A DNA stretch of 64,000 nucleotides, from assembly GCF_023935105.1 (NCBI RefSeq), contig NZ_CP096040.1, positions 4,445,001 to 4,509,000 of the forward strand, given 5' to 3'. The notes beneath the pieces were generated by a model. That model did not search any database. It was not told where the DNA came from and was given only the letters and a program-made list of their open reading frames with translations. Below are positions 38,819 to 47,366 of the stretch, piece by piece. The first letter of the stretch is position 1. Every line of letters starts with the position of its first letter. Position numbers and translations under genes: made by a program. Source of the DNA: Caulobacter segnis. Its GTDB lineage: Bacteria > Pseudomonadota > Alphaproteobacteria > Caulobacterales > Caulobacteraceae.

Positions 38819-39114
38819 AAACTTCCAGACAAGGGCCGGGCGTATCGCCGGGCCGTAAAGATCAAAAGGATGGATGGTTCCGCCCGAGGCCGTCGAGGAC
38901 GGCGCGACAAACGGGCGACGGAAACGCCTCAGGCGTTCAACCCGCTCTTTGAGAGGGGCCGGAAGCGATTAGCGGCTTCCCGTATAGCATATGGTTAGCC
39001 GAATGTCGTTTTCAACCGCCGCGACATGTCGGCGCGGGACCCGACCGCTCCGGATCGACCGCGAACGTTGACAGGCGAAGGCTTTGCAAACCTGATGGCG
39101 GTTCGCGCGACGGG

Positions 39115-39423
39115 ATGACCTGGATGCTGACCAGCCTCTTGCTTTTCTTCTACATCTTCATCTGGCCGGTGATCCTGCCCTTGATCTGCATCGTCGCCGT
39201 GGCGCGGGCCGCGCGCCCGGTCTTCGCGAAGGTGGTCACGCGCCTTGCCCTGGTGATCGCGGTGACCGCCGTCCCGCTGGTCTTCGTGATCCAGACCGAG
39301 GCCGACCATGACCTCCCGCTGGCGTCGCTGATGCTCTATCCGATCGCGGTCGCCTGCCTGGGCCTCACCGCGCTGCTCCGGCTAATGCTGATCCGGATGA
39401 AGAGGCCCAAGGCCCAGGCCTGA
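39115..39423 (+). CDS. Unknown small membrane protein
   Basis: This 102-residue protein has three hydrophobic segments (LLLFFYIFIWPVILPLICIV, RLALVIAVTAVPLVFVI, LMLYPIAVACLGLTALL) and ends in a basic tail. No family is recognised and no ribosome site is clear. Confidence 0.6.
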   Translation: MTWMLTSLLLFFYIFIWPVILPLICIVAVARAARPVFAKVVTRLALVIAVTAVPLVFVIQTEADHDLPLASLMLYPIAVACLGLTALLRLMLIRMKRPKAQA

Positions 39424-39501
39424 AGACGCTTGCAACGGATAGGGCGGCCGCGGCGCGAGGCGCGAGTTGACGGCGCGGCTCCACCATAACTAGAACATTC
39501 C

Positions 39502-39729
39502 ATGAACACGCCGTCGCCATTGCGGAAGCTGGGCGGAAGGATCCGGGCGCTGCGGGCGGCGGCGGGACTGGTGCCGGAACGGCTGGCGGCGGCGGCGATG
39601 ATCGAGGAGGAGATCCTGGCGGCGATCGAGGCGGGGCGGCGCGACCCCGACTATAGGACCCTGGCGCGGATCGCCGAGGCGCTGGGTGTGGGCGTCGGCG
39701 CGCTGCTGTCGGCGATGGACGAGAATTGA
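39502..39729 (+). CDS. XRE-type helix-turn-helix protein
   Basis: This 75-residue protein is little more than an HTH domain: LGGRIRALRAAAGLVPERLA, then EEEILAAIEAGRRDPDYRTL and IAEALGVGVGALL. It probably binds DNA as a dimer. It faces the convergent XRE gene at 39748 with 18 bases between. Confidence 0.75.
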   Translation: MNTPSPLRKLGGRIRALRAAAGLVPERLAAAAMIEEEILAAIEAGRRDPDYRTLARIAEALGVGVGALLSAMDEN

Positions 39730-39747
39730 GCCGCCCGGCCCCAATCG

Positions 39748-39966
39748 TCAGAGCCGCCCGACCAGCTCCGACAGTCGGATCTCCAGGGCGCGGGCCAGCT
39801 GGAAAAGGGTGGTGGCGCTGGGGTTGCGCTCGCCGCGCTCCAGCAGGCCGACATAGTTGCGATGCAGGCCGGCCAGCTCGGCCAGGGCTTCCTGGCTGAG
39901 GTTCCGGGCCTTGCGGCGGTCGCGGATTTCTCGCCCCAGGGCGGTCAGGTCGGAGTCTTCGGCCAC
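39748..39966 (-). CDS. XRE-type helix-turn-helix protein
   Basis: This 72-residue HTH protein has REIRDRRKARNLSQEALAEL, LHRNYVGLLERGERNPSATT and LFQLARALEIRLSELVGRL. I chose GTG at 39966 with AAGGG upstream; the frame is open to 40059 but that would overlap the divergent gene. It is divergent from the XRE gene at 40048 with a clear palindrome (39999-40017) between them. Confidence 0.75.
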   Translation of the reverse strand: MAEDSDLTALGREIRDRRKARNLSQEALAELAGLHRNYVGLLERGERNPSATTLFQLARALEIRLSELVGRL

Positions 39967-39998
39967 GCGCGACCCTTGCCTTGGTCGCTCCGCGCATC

Positions 39999-40017
39999 TA
40001 CACACCTTCAGTGTGTA
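39999..40017. promoter_or_regulatory. Operator palindrome between divergent XRE genes
   Basis: TACACAC-CTTCA-GTGTGTA is a perfect 7-base inverted repeat between the starts at 39966 and 40048. It is well placed for one or both XRE proteins to control the two promoters, as in a simple genetic switch. Confidence 0.65.
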
Positions 40018-40047
40018 TTTTTCGCGTCGAAGTCGAGGATCACACGC

Positions 40048-40455
40048 ATGGGTCGCCAAACACGTCCTCTATCCGTCGCTGTCCATCCGGTCGATCGCCA
40101 TGTCGGCCAGGTGTTGCGCGCCCGCCGCCGGGCGCTGCAGCTGAGCCAGTCGGCAGTGGCCGCGCGGCTGGGGATCAGCTTCCAGCAACTTCAGAAGTAC
40201 GAGCGCGGGACCAACCGGATCAGCGCCTCGGCCCTGCACGGCCTGTCGCTGGCGCTGGACATGCCGGTGGCCCGGTTCTTCGAGGGCCTGGTCGCGCCGG
40301 AAAGCCCCGGCGACGCGCGCGGCCGCGACCTGGTCGCCGAAATGGTCGCCGCCCCCGAGGGCCCGGCCCTGGCCGAGGCCTTCCTGAACCTGCCGCCAGG
40401 TCCGATCCGCAACCGCCTGACGGCCCTGGCGCGGGCGATCGGGACGGGGCGGTGA
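40048..40455 (+). CDS. XRE-type regulator with C-terminal extension
   Basis: This 135-residue protein has an HTH at about residues 20-75 (RARRRALQLSQSAVAARLGI, SFQQLQKYERGTNRISASAL). A C-terminal region follows, ending LPPGPIRNRLTALARAIG. This layout is common in Caulobacter-type XRE regulators. ATG at 40048 is used; the open frame further upstream would cross the operator. Confidence 0.82.
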   Translation: MGRQTRPLSVAVHPVDRHVGQVLRARRRALQLSQSAVAARLGISFQQLQKYERGTNRISASALHGLSLALDMPVARFFEGLVAPESPGDARGRDLVAEMVAAPEGPALAEAFLNLPPGPIRNRLTALARAIGTGR

Positions 40456-40551
40456 TCCGCACTCGAACAAATAGCCGCGCTTCCCGCCAGCACTCTTTTT
40501 CAGGTTGGGCCCCCTGCAGTGTCCGCTAGGGTTCGCGACATGGGGGACGCC

Positions 40552-41205
40552 ATGACCGACCAAATCGCCGACGCGGCCGCGACGCCTGAAACAGCGCCCC
40601 TTGTCGGCGCGCCGGAGGCCAAGCCGGGACGAGCGCATCCCTGGACCGAGACCGAGGCCCGTCCTTGGCGACGGTTCTTCGCACGGATGCTGGACGTCAG
40701 CCTGTTTGGCGCGTTCGCCTCCCTCCTCATCGGCATAGTGATCGCGCTGACGGCCGGACCGGAGGCGGCCGACACGGCGGCCGCTCAGTTGGACGGGTGG
40801 ATGGGCCGCTTGTTAGGCGGGATCGTCATGGTGGTCCTGGCCGGTCCGTTGATAGCCCTATCGATCGCTTGGACCGGCGGCACGCCCGGAAAATGGCTGA
40901 TGGGCGTGCGCGTCCAACGTCCGGACGGGCAGCGGCTCGGCCTGGGTCAAGCGTTCAAGCGCGAAGCCATCGCGGCCGCCAAGGGCATGGCCTTGGGCGC
41001 GCCGCTGATCTGCCTGTTCTTCATGAACACCGCCCGCGAACACCTGGAGCAGCACGACATCGCCGACTGGGACGATGACGAACGCTCGGTCGTCTATCGG
41101 TCGGACGGCCTGTTTCAGACCATCCTGACCGTGATCGGCGCGACGATCCTGGTGATAGAGCGGCTCTGGACCCTGATCGAGCGCGTGGCGACGATCGGCG
41201 CTTAA
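40552..41205 (+). CDS. RDD family membrane protein
   Basis: This 217-residue protein has the RDD signature RRFFARMLDVSLFGAF with Arg and Asp, then WTGGTPGKWLMGVRVQRPDG, and four hydrophobic segments. RDD proteins are small membrane proteins often linked to ion transport, without firm function. ATG 40552 has GGGGGAC upstream; ATG 40540 is an alternative. The 3' end overlaps the convergent gene by four bases. Confidence 0.85.
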   Translation: MTDQIADAAATPETAPLVGAPEAKPGRAHPWTETEARPWRRFFARMLDVSLFGAFASLLIGIVIALTAGPEAADTAAAQLDGWMGRLLGGIVMVVLAGPLIALSIAWTGGTPGKWLMGVRVQRPDGQRLGLGQAFKREAIAAAKGMALGAPLICLFFMNTAREHLEQHDIADWDDDERSVVYRSDGLFQTILTVIGATILVIERLWTLIERVATIGA

Positions 41206-42179
41206 CCCACCATTCCCGCCAGCCGCTGGCGGATGATCGCCTCGGCCTCGCTCATGATGCGGTCGACCAGGGCCTTCACGGTCGGCACGTCGTGGATCAG
41301 GCCCTGGACCATGCCGGCGGTCCAGACGCCGTGGTCGACGTCGCCGCTCTCCAGACCTTCACGGCCCCGCGCGCCCTTCACCAGCTGGGCGACGTCCTCG
41401 AACTTGGCGCCGCCGGCCCGCTCGATGGCCACGACCTGCTGGCTGATGGCGTTGCGGGCGACGCGGGCGGTGTTGTGCAGGGTGCGGAAGATCAGGTCGG
41501 TGGCGCGCTCGTCATTGGCGACCATGGCCTGCTTGAAGTTCTCGTGGATCGGCGCCTCGACCGTGGCGCAGAAGCGGGTGCCCATGTTGACGCCGTCGGC
41601 GCCCAGGGCCAGGGCCGCGACCAGGCCGCGCGCGTCGCCGAAGCCGCCCGAAGCGATCATCGGGATCTTCACCTTGTCGGCGGCGGCCGGGATCAGGATC
41701 AGGCCGGGGATGTCGTCCTCACCTGGGTGGCCGGCGCACTCGAAGCCGTCGATCGAGATGGCGTCGACGCCCATCCGCTCGGCGCTGAGGGCGTGGCGGA
41801 CGGCGGTGCACTTGTGGATCACCTTGACGCCGTGGGCCTTCAGGTCGTCGACGTGCTCCTGGGGCTTGTAGCCCGCCGTCTCGACGATCTTGATCCCGCT
41901 CTCGATGATCGCCGCGCGATATTCGGCATAGGGCGGCGGGGTCATGGCCGGCAGGATGGTCAGGTTCACCCCGAACGGCTTGTCGGTCATCTCGCGGGTG
42001 CGGGCGATCTCCTTGGCGAGCGCCTCGGGCGTCGGCTGGGTCAGGGCGGTCAGGAAGCCCAGCGCCCCGGCGTTGGCCACGGCGGCGACCAACTCGGCCT
42101 TGCCGACCCACTGCATGCCGCCCTGGGCGATCGGGTGCTCGACCCCGAACAGCTCGGTAAAGCGGGTCTTGATGGCCAT
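41202..42179 (-). CDS. Nitronate monooxygenase family FMN enzyme
   Basis: This 325-residue TIM-barrel flavoprotein has HPIAQGGMQWVG at the N-terminus, GFECAGHPGEDD (candidate catalytic His in AGHPG), and the FMN phosphate site IASGGFGDARG with LGADGVNMGTRF. Family members oxidise alkyl nitronates such as propionate 3-nitronate; some relatives reduce enoyl-ACP instead. GAGGGAG lies upstream of the ATG. Single gene. Confidence 0.9.
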   Translation of the reverse strand: MAIKTRFTELFGVEHPIAQGGMQWVGKAELVAAVANAGALGFLTALTQPTPEALAKEIARTREMTDKPFGVNLTILPAMTPPPYAEYRAAIIESGIKIVETAGYKPQEHVDDLKAHGVKVIHKCTAVRHALSAERMGVDAISIDGFECAGHPGEDDIPGLILIPAAADKVKIPMIASGGFGDARGLVAALALGADGVNMGTRFCATVEAPIHENFKQAMVANDERATDLIFRTLHNTARVARNAISQQVVAIERAGGAKFEDVAQLVKGARGREGLESGDVDHGVWTAGMVQGLIHDVPTVKALVDRIMSEAEAIIRQRLAGMVG

Positions 42180-42247
42180 GACGCGGTCGCTCCCTCTCGT
42201 TGGTTGGAAGGACTATGCGGAGGCGGCCCCTAGGTCAGGCAAGAGCC

Positions 42248-42643
42248 TCACTGCGCCTGGCGAAACCGCTCCAGGGCGTCGGCCCGGCGGGCGGTGTGCT
42301 CCAGCACGCAGCTATTGGCCTCGACGCGGCTCAGCGTGCCCCAGTCCTGGTCGTACAGGCTGGCGCAGTCGGCGTCGCGGAAGGCGATCCAGGCGCGCTG
42401 GGCCTTGGTGAGGGCCGTCTTCTGGCGCGGCAGGCTCATCCGCTTCTGGGCGGCCTGGTAGGCGCGATTGAGCCGGGCGTCCTGACCTTTGAGCTCCGCG
42501 CCGACGCAGCCGATCATGCCGGCCGTGCTCTGGCCCGACGGCGCGGCCAGGCAGCGGTCGTAGGCCGGCGAATAGGTCGGCTCGGCGGCCTGGGCGCCGC
42601 CGGTCAACAGAACGAACGGCAGGGCAAGCAGGACAAGGCGCAT
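42248..42643 (-). CDS. LprI-like (DUF1311) exported protein
   Basis: This 131-residue protein has a signal peptide (MRLVLLALPFVLLTGGAQAA) and four cysteines typical of the LprI domain (DRCLAA, IGCVGAE, DADCASLY, SCVLEHTARRA). LprI-domain proteins include a lysozyme inhibitor; here the role is unknown. It has an AGAAGGAA ribosome site. It follows accA by 43 bases on the same strand and may be co-transcribed. Confidence 0.87.
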   Translation of the reverse strand: MRLVLLALPFVLLTGGAQAAEPTYSPAYDRCLAAPSGQSTAGMIGCVGAELKGQDARLNRAYQAAQKRMSLPRQKTALTKAQRAWIAFRDADCASLYDQDWGTLSRVEANSCVLEHTARRADALERFRQAQ

Positions 42644-42686
42644 CGAAGGTTCCTTCTGAAAGGTCCCCCGACCGAAAAGGCTTGGC

Positions 42687-43649
42687 CTATTGCAGGCCGG
42701 CGCGGCCGATGGCGTAGAAGCGCTCGGCGCGCTGCTCGCGCAGCTGCTGGGCGCTCATGTGGGCCATGGCCTTCAGCTCTTCCTCGACCGCGTCGCCGAC
42801 GGCCTGGATGGCGACTTCGGTGTTGGAGTGGGCGCCGCCGGCCGGCTCGTCGACGATGCGGTCGACGATGCCCAGCTTGATCAGGTCCTGGGCGGTGATG
42901 CGCATGTTGGTCGCCGCGTCCTTGGCCCGTGCGCCGTCGCGCCACAGGATCGAGGCCGCGCCTTCCGGCGAGATCACCGAATAGATCGAATGCTCCAGGA
43001 TCAGCACGCGATTGGCCCCGGCCAGGGCGATGGCCCCGCCGCTGCCGCCCTCGCCGACGATGGTGGCGACCATCGGGGTGCCCAGGGTCAGACAGCGCTC
43101 GGTCGAGCGGGCGATGGCCTCGGCCTGGCCGCGCTCCTCGGCGCCCAGCCCCGGATAGGCGCCGGCGGTGTCGACGAAGGTGATGACCGGCAGGGAAAAG
43201 CGCTCGGCCATGTCCATCAGACGGACGGCCTTGCGATAGCCCTCGGGGCGGGCCATGCCGAAATTGTGCTTCAGGCGCGTGGTGGTGTCGTGGCCCTTCT
43301 CGTGGCCCATGACCACGACCGGCTGACCGCGGAAGCGGCCCAGGCCCCCGACGATGGCCTGGTCGTCGGCGAACTTGCGGTCGCCGCGCAGCTCGACGAA
43401 CTCGTCGATCAGACCCGCGACATAATCGCGCAGGTGCGGCCGCTCGGGGTGCCGGGCGACCATGGTCTTCTGCCAGGCGTCCAGATTGGCGTAGGCTTCC
43501 TTGCGCAGTTCCTGGGCGCGGTCGCGCAGGGCCTGGATCTCGAGGTCGAACGCGCCTGGTCCAGCGGTCTCGGAGAGCCGCGACAGCTCCTCGATTTTGC
43601 TTTCCAGGTCAGCGATTGGGCGTTCGAAATCGAGATAATGGGCGGCCAT
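42687..43649 (-). CDS. accA: Acetyl-CoA carboxylase carboxyltransferase subunit alpha
   Basis: This 320-residue protein forms the carboxyltransferase with AccD and makes malonyl-CoA for fatty acids. Motifs include MGHEKGHDTTTRLKHNFGMA, RPEGYRKAVRLMDMAERF, the AYPGLGAEERGQAEAIA loop and VIVGEGGSGGAIAL-type oxyanion glycines (IVGEGGSGGA). Full length. A DnaA-type box lies about 110 bases upstream of its start. Confidence 0.97.
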   Translation of the reverse strand: MAAHYLDFERPIADLESKIEELSRLSETAGPGAFDLEIQALRDRAQELRKEAYANLDAWQKTMVARHPERPHLRDYVAGLIDEFVELRGDRKFADDQAIVGGLGRFRGQPVVVMGHEKGHDTTTRLKHNFGMARPEGYRKAVRLMDMAERFSLPVITFVDTAGAYPGLGAEERGQAEAIARSTERCLTLGTPMVATIVGEGGSGGAIALAGANRVLILEHSIYSVISPEGAASILWRDGARAKDAATNMRITAQDLIKLGIVDRIVDEPAGGAHSNTEVAIQAVGDAVEEELKAMAHMSAQQLREQRAERFYAIGRAGLQ

Positions 43650-43756
43650 GGACTCTTAAACGTCGCCGTTAATGAAAGGGTGCGAACCTAGAGATGGAAT
43701 CCGCCGAGGGAAAGAGGCGAGATTCCGGCGCGGAACCGCCCTCGTGAGGCCTCGTT

Positions 43757-43765
43757 TTATCCACA
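43757..43765 (+). promoter_or_regulatory. DnaA-type box in the gap upstream of accA
   Basis: TTATCCACA is a perfect classical DnaA box. The 285-base gap (43650-43934) also holds a GAGTCTC-CAAAC-GAGACTC hairpin (43790-43808). A single 9-base box can arise by chance, so DnaA control of accA is only a possibility. Confidence 0.3.
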
Positions 43766-43934
43766 GGCTCGATGATGCGTTCCCCAGGTGAGTCTCCAAA
43801 CGAGACTCTCTGCTCTGGTGAATCGCGACATAGAGTCCTATGTAGTTATGTAGCAGGTCGCGGAAGACGACTTGCGCCCGCGGCCCCCGCCATCGAACGT
43901 GAGCGGCCCCGCCTGATGAGAGCGCAAAGTTCCC

Positions 43935-44132
43935 ATGCAGGTGTTCACCTTTTTCTGTGTCGAATCCGACGGCTCGGTGCCGCGTTTCGACGTCACGGCC
44001 TGCGCCGACGACTCGGCGGCGCGCGCGCGCGCTTTCGAACTTCTGGACATGCACCACCGCTGCGACTTCGTGGAAGTCTGGCGCGGGTCGCAGCGCGTGT
44101 TCGACGTCAGCGCCCACGCGGTCGCCGCCTAG
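43935..44132 (+). CDS. Unknown 65-residue protein
   Basis: This is a small acidic protein, MQVFTFFCVESDGSVPRFDV, then FELLDMHHRCDFVEVWRGSQ. Strand and helix pattern suggests one compact alpha/beta domain. No family is recognised, but the regular length and clean codon use suggest a real gene. No obvious ribosome site. Confidence 0.6.
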   Translation: MQVFTFFCVESDGSVPRFDVTACADDSAARARAFELLDMHHRCDFVEVWRGSQRVFDVSAHAVAA

Positions 44133-44239
44133 GCTATTTCTTCGCGCGATGAATTATTGCGCGACAACCTGAGCGGCTGTAGCCTCCGCATCCGGATGGG
44201 GCCCAAAAGGGGCTCCGCATTCCGGAAGGCCGCCGCTTC

Positions 44240-45622
44240 ATGGACGCCACCGTCCTTTCCGCGTCGCTGATCCCGCCCGCGCCCAAGATCCATCCCCTGC
44301 CGCTGGGCGGCTCCCTGCTGGGCGATCTGCGCATCGCCTGGGAGATGGGCCGCAACCTGGTCGGCGCCTGGTGCGAAGATGACTTCGACAGCCTCGTCAC
44401 CCCCTACCGGTTCATGGGCCAGCCCGGCCTGGTGGTCAGCGACCCCGCCGGCGTGCGCCAAGTGCTGGCCTCGCCGAACTTCCGCCGCGCGGCGAAGCTG
44501 GGCCGCCCGCTAAAGCCGCTGGTCGGCGACAGCCTGCTGCTGACCGAGGGCGAGACCTGGAAGCGCCAGCGCAAGAGCCTGGCCCCCGTGTTCACGCCCG
44601 CCGCGATCGGCGGCCTGGTCCCGCATTTCATCGCCGCCGGCGACACGCTCGTCGGACGCCTGGCCGGCCAAACGCGCGCCAACCTGTCCGAAGCCTTTCA
44701 CCACACCGCCCTCGACGCGGTGCTGCGCGCCCTGTTCTCGCGTCGCGCCGACCAGGACGGCGCCGTGCTGGCGCAGATCGCGCGCCGCTATGTCGAAGGG
44801 CCGGCGCATTTCCGGCTTCTCGACTTCGTCAGCCGCGGCGTCGACGACCTGACCTTCGCGGACGGCGACCGGCGGCGCCTGGGCGGGCGCTGGCTGGCGG
44901 CGGTCGACGCCATCATCGACGAGCGGCGCATCGCCCCGCGGTCGGGCGACATGCTGGACCGCCTGCTGGCCGCCCGCGACGAGGACGGCCGCCCCCTGCC
45001 CGACCAGGAAGTCCGCGATCAGTGCAGCTCGATGCTGGCCGCCGGCTTCGACACCACCTCGCGCCTGCTGTTCTGGGCCACTTATCTGCTGGCCCTGGAT
45101 CCGACGACGCAGGACCGCGTCCGCGCCGAGGTCACCGCCTTTCCGGCCGAGCGGGTCACGGGCCTGGACGACCTCAAGGCCTGGCCGCTGTTGCGCGCGG
45201 TGCTGTTCGAGACCCTGCGCCTGTATCCCGCCGCCCCGACCTTCGGCCGCCAGGCCCTTGCCGACGGCGAGGTGCTGGGTCATCCGATCCCGGCCGGCGC
45301 CACCGTCACCATCAGTCCGTGGCTGATGCACCGGCACCGCAAGCTGTGGGACGCCCCGACCACCTTCCGGCCCGAGCGCTTCCTGGATCAGCCGCATCCG
45401 TGGGGCCTGGAGGCGTTCATCCCGTTCGGCGCGGGGCCGCGTGTCTGCATCGGGGCCGGCTTCGCCCTGGCCGAGGCCCAGATCATCCTGGCCAGCCTGC
45501 TGGCAAGGGTCGCGGTGACCCTGACCCACGAGCGGCCGGTGACGCCCAAGGCCTCGATCACCCTGGGGCCCGACCACGAGCCGGACTTCGGCCTGGAACC
45601 GATCGTGCAAGCGCGGCCCTGA
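44240..45622 (+). CDS. Cytochrome P450
   Basis: This 460-residue protein has the oxygen-binding I-helix AGFDTTS (about 268-274), the ExxR motif ETLR (Glu324, Arg327), and the haem loop FIPFGAGPRVCIGAG with Cys403. There is no signal anchor, so it is soluble. The loop and length resemble the CYP4-like/CYP102-related bacterial P450s that hydroxylate fatty acids, but substrate is uncertain. No ferredoxin or reductase is adjacent. Confidence 0.93.
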   Translation: MDATVLSASLIPPAPKIHPLPLGGSLLGDLRIAWEMGRNLVGAWCEDDFDSLVTPYRFMGQPGLVVSDPAGVRQVLASPNFRRAAKLGRPLKPLVGDSLLLTEGETWKRQRKSLAPVFTPAAIGGLVPHFIAAGDTLVGRLAGQTRANLSEAFHHTALDAVLRALFSRRADQDGAVLAQIARRYVEGPAHFRLLDFVSRGVDDLTFADGDRRRLGGRWLAAVDAIIDERRIAPRSGDMLDRLLAARDEDGRPLPDQEVRDQCSSMLAAGFDTTSRLLFWATYLLALDPTTQDRVRAEVTAFPAERVTGLDDLKAWPLLRAVLFETLRLYPAAPTFGRQALADGEVLGHPIPAGATVTISPWLMHRHRKLWDAPTTFRPERFLDQPHPWGLEAFIPFGAGPRVCIGAGFALAEAQIILASLLARVAVTLTHERPVTPKASITLGPDHEPDFGLEPIVQARP

Positions 45623-45677
45623 AGCGGGTGCTAGGAGGAAGCCCGCGCTTTCGCCCGCCCCTTCGAGGAACCGCCCG

Positions 45678-46103
45678 ATGACCGACGCCGTCCACACCCG
45701 CCCGTTCGCCACCGCCACGGACAGCGGCTCCGGCGCCCTGCAGACCTTCGTCACGGCCGGGCCGTCGACGATCGTCGCCGACGTCTCGGTGGCCCAGGGC
45801 GGCCTGGATCTGGGTCCCGATCCGCACGAACTGGTCGCCGCCGGCCTGGCGGCCTGCACCAGCATGACCCTGCGCCTCTACGCCAACCGCAAGGGCTGGG
45901 ACATCAGCGCGATGCATGTCGAGGTGTTCTCGCACTACGACGCCGACCAGACCCCGCCGGAGCGGTTCGAGCGGGTGATCAGCCTCGACGGCAACCTCAA
46001 CGACGAACAGCGCGAGCGCCTGTTCGAGATCGCCGAGCGCTGCCCGATCCACAAGCTGCTGACGGCGGGCGCCAGGGTGGTGACGACGGTGGGGGGGGAG
46101 TAA
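45678..46103 (+). CDS. OsmC family peroxidase-like protein
   Basis: This 141-residue protein has the two conserved cysteines of OsmC/Ohr: Cys in LAACTSMTLRLYANRKGW and Cys in AERCPIHKLL. These would reduce organic hydroperoxides. Ohr and OsmC subgroups cannot be told apart here. A CGAGGAA ribosome site precedes the ATG. A large inverted repeat follows the stop. Confidence 0.92.
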   Translation: MTDAVHTRPFATATDSGSGALQTFVTAGPSTIVADVSVAQGGLDLGPDPHELVAAGLAACTSMTLRLYANRKGWDISAMHVEVFSHYDADQTPPERFERVISLDGNLNDEQRERLFEIAERCPIHKLLTAGARVVTTVGGE

Positions 46104-46107
46104 ATTT

Positions 46108-46233
46108 CTCCCTTCCCCCTTTGATGGGGGAAGGGTCGGGGATGGGGGTGATGCTGCGTCGAAAGCCGTGCTCGGCGTCAACCGTCGTCGTCACCCCCAC
46201 CCTCCCCTCCCCCATCAAGGGGGAGGGAAATCA
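46108..46233. repeat. Large inverted repeat between convergent genes
   Basis: The left arm contains CTTCCCCCTTTGATGGGGGAAGG and GGATGGGGGTGA; the right arm contains TCACCCCCACCC and CTCCCCCATCAAGGGGGAGGG. The arms are mutually complementary over most of their length. It separates the OsmC gene and the lyase gene and likely terminates both. Confidence 0.75.
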
Positions 46234-46236
46234 CTC

Positions 46237-47286
46237 TCAGAACCCATACAACGCCGCATACTCAGCATCCTTCGCCGCGATCTGGCGGGCGCAGTCGACC
46301 ATCACCTTGGCCTGTTTCCAGGTGGCGTCGTCCTGCATCTTGCCGTCGATCATGGCCACGCCCGTGCCGTCCGGCATGGCCTCCAGGATCTTGCGGGCGA
46401 AGGCGACCTCGTCCGGGGCCGGGCTGAACACCGACTTGGCGATGGCGATCTGGCTGGGGTGCAGGCTCCAGGCGCCGGCGCAGCCCATCAGGAAGGCGTT
46501 GCGGAACTGCTGCTCGCAGGCGACCGGGTCGTCGATCGCCCCGAACGGGCCGTAGAACGGCTTGATGCCGTGGGCCGCGCAGGCGTCGACCATCTTGGCG
46601 AAGGTGTAGTGCCAGAGGTCCTGCTGCACCGACACGCGCGACGAACCGTCCGCATGCGGATCTTCGATGACGCGGTAGCCCGGATGGCCGCCGCCGACCC
46701 GGGTGGTCTTCATCGCCCGGCTGGCGGCCAGGTCGGCCGGACCCAGGCTGATGCCCTGCATGCGCGGGCTGGCGCCGGCAATGGCCTCGACGTTCATCAC
46801 CCCCTCGGCCGTCTCCAGGATGGCGTGCAGCAGGATCGGCCGGGTGACGCCGTGCTTGGCCTCCAGCGAGGCCAAGAGCTGGTCCATGTAGAATATATCC
46901 CAGGGCCCCTCGACCTTGGGGACCATGATCACGTCGATCTTGTCGCCGGCCTTCTCGACGATGGTCGACACCTCATCCAGGTGCCAGGGCGAGTTCAGGC
47001 AGTTGATCCGGGTCCAGAAGCCGACGCCCAGGGCCTTGAAGTCGACCTCGCGCGACATCGCCACCAGGCCGGCCAGCGCCGCGCCCTTGGCGTCGGCGGG
47101 GATGGCGTCTTCCAGATTGGCCAGGATGACGTCGACGGTCGGAGCGATCTCGGCGACCTTGGCGCGGACCTTGTCCAGGTGCGGCGGCACGAAGTGGATC
47201 ATCCGCTCCACGCGGGCGGGCGGCTCGCGATAGGGCGTCGGCGCGCCAATGGCCAAGGGTTTGAAAAAGCCGCGCGGCGTCTTCAT
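46237..47286 (-). CDS. HpcH/HpaI-type lyase, malyl-CoA/methylmalyl-CoA lyase-like
   Basis: This 349-residue TIM-barrel protein has VDVILANLEDAIPADAKGAA, RINCLNSPWH, the metal-site Glu in LLHAILETAEGVMNVEAIA, and ISLGPADLAASRAM. These match the L-malyl-CoA/beta-methylmalyl-CoA lyase branch of the citrate lyase beta family. The ATG at 47286 has an AGGGGAG ribosome site; the GTG at 47295 would sit inside it. No other ethylmalonyl-CoA pathway gene is nearby, so the pathway role is open. Confidence 0.87.
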   Translation of the reverse strand: MKTPRGFFKPLAIGAPTPYREPPARVERMIHFVPPHLDKVRAKVAEIAPTVDVILANLEDAIPADAKGAALAGLVAMSREVDFKALGVGFWTRINCLNSPWHLDEVSTIVEKAGDKIDVIMVPKVEGPWDIFYMDQLLASLEAKHGVTRPILLHAILETAEGVMNVEAIAGASPRMQGISLGPADLAASRAMKTTRVGGGHPGYRVIEDPHADGSSRVSVQQDLWHYTFAKMVDACAAHGIKPFYGPFGAIDDPVACEQQFRNAFLMGCAGAWSLHPSQIAIAKSVFSPAPDEVAFARKILEAMPDGTGVAMIDGKMQDDATWKQAKVMVDCARQIAAKDAEYAALYGF

Positions 47287-47366
47287 GCCGGTCACTCCCC
47301 TATGTTCTTATTTCGCAGTTGCGAAGACCATGCGGCGGCGCACCACGCCCGTCAAGCGGCTCGCCG

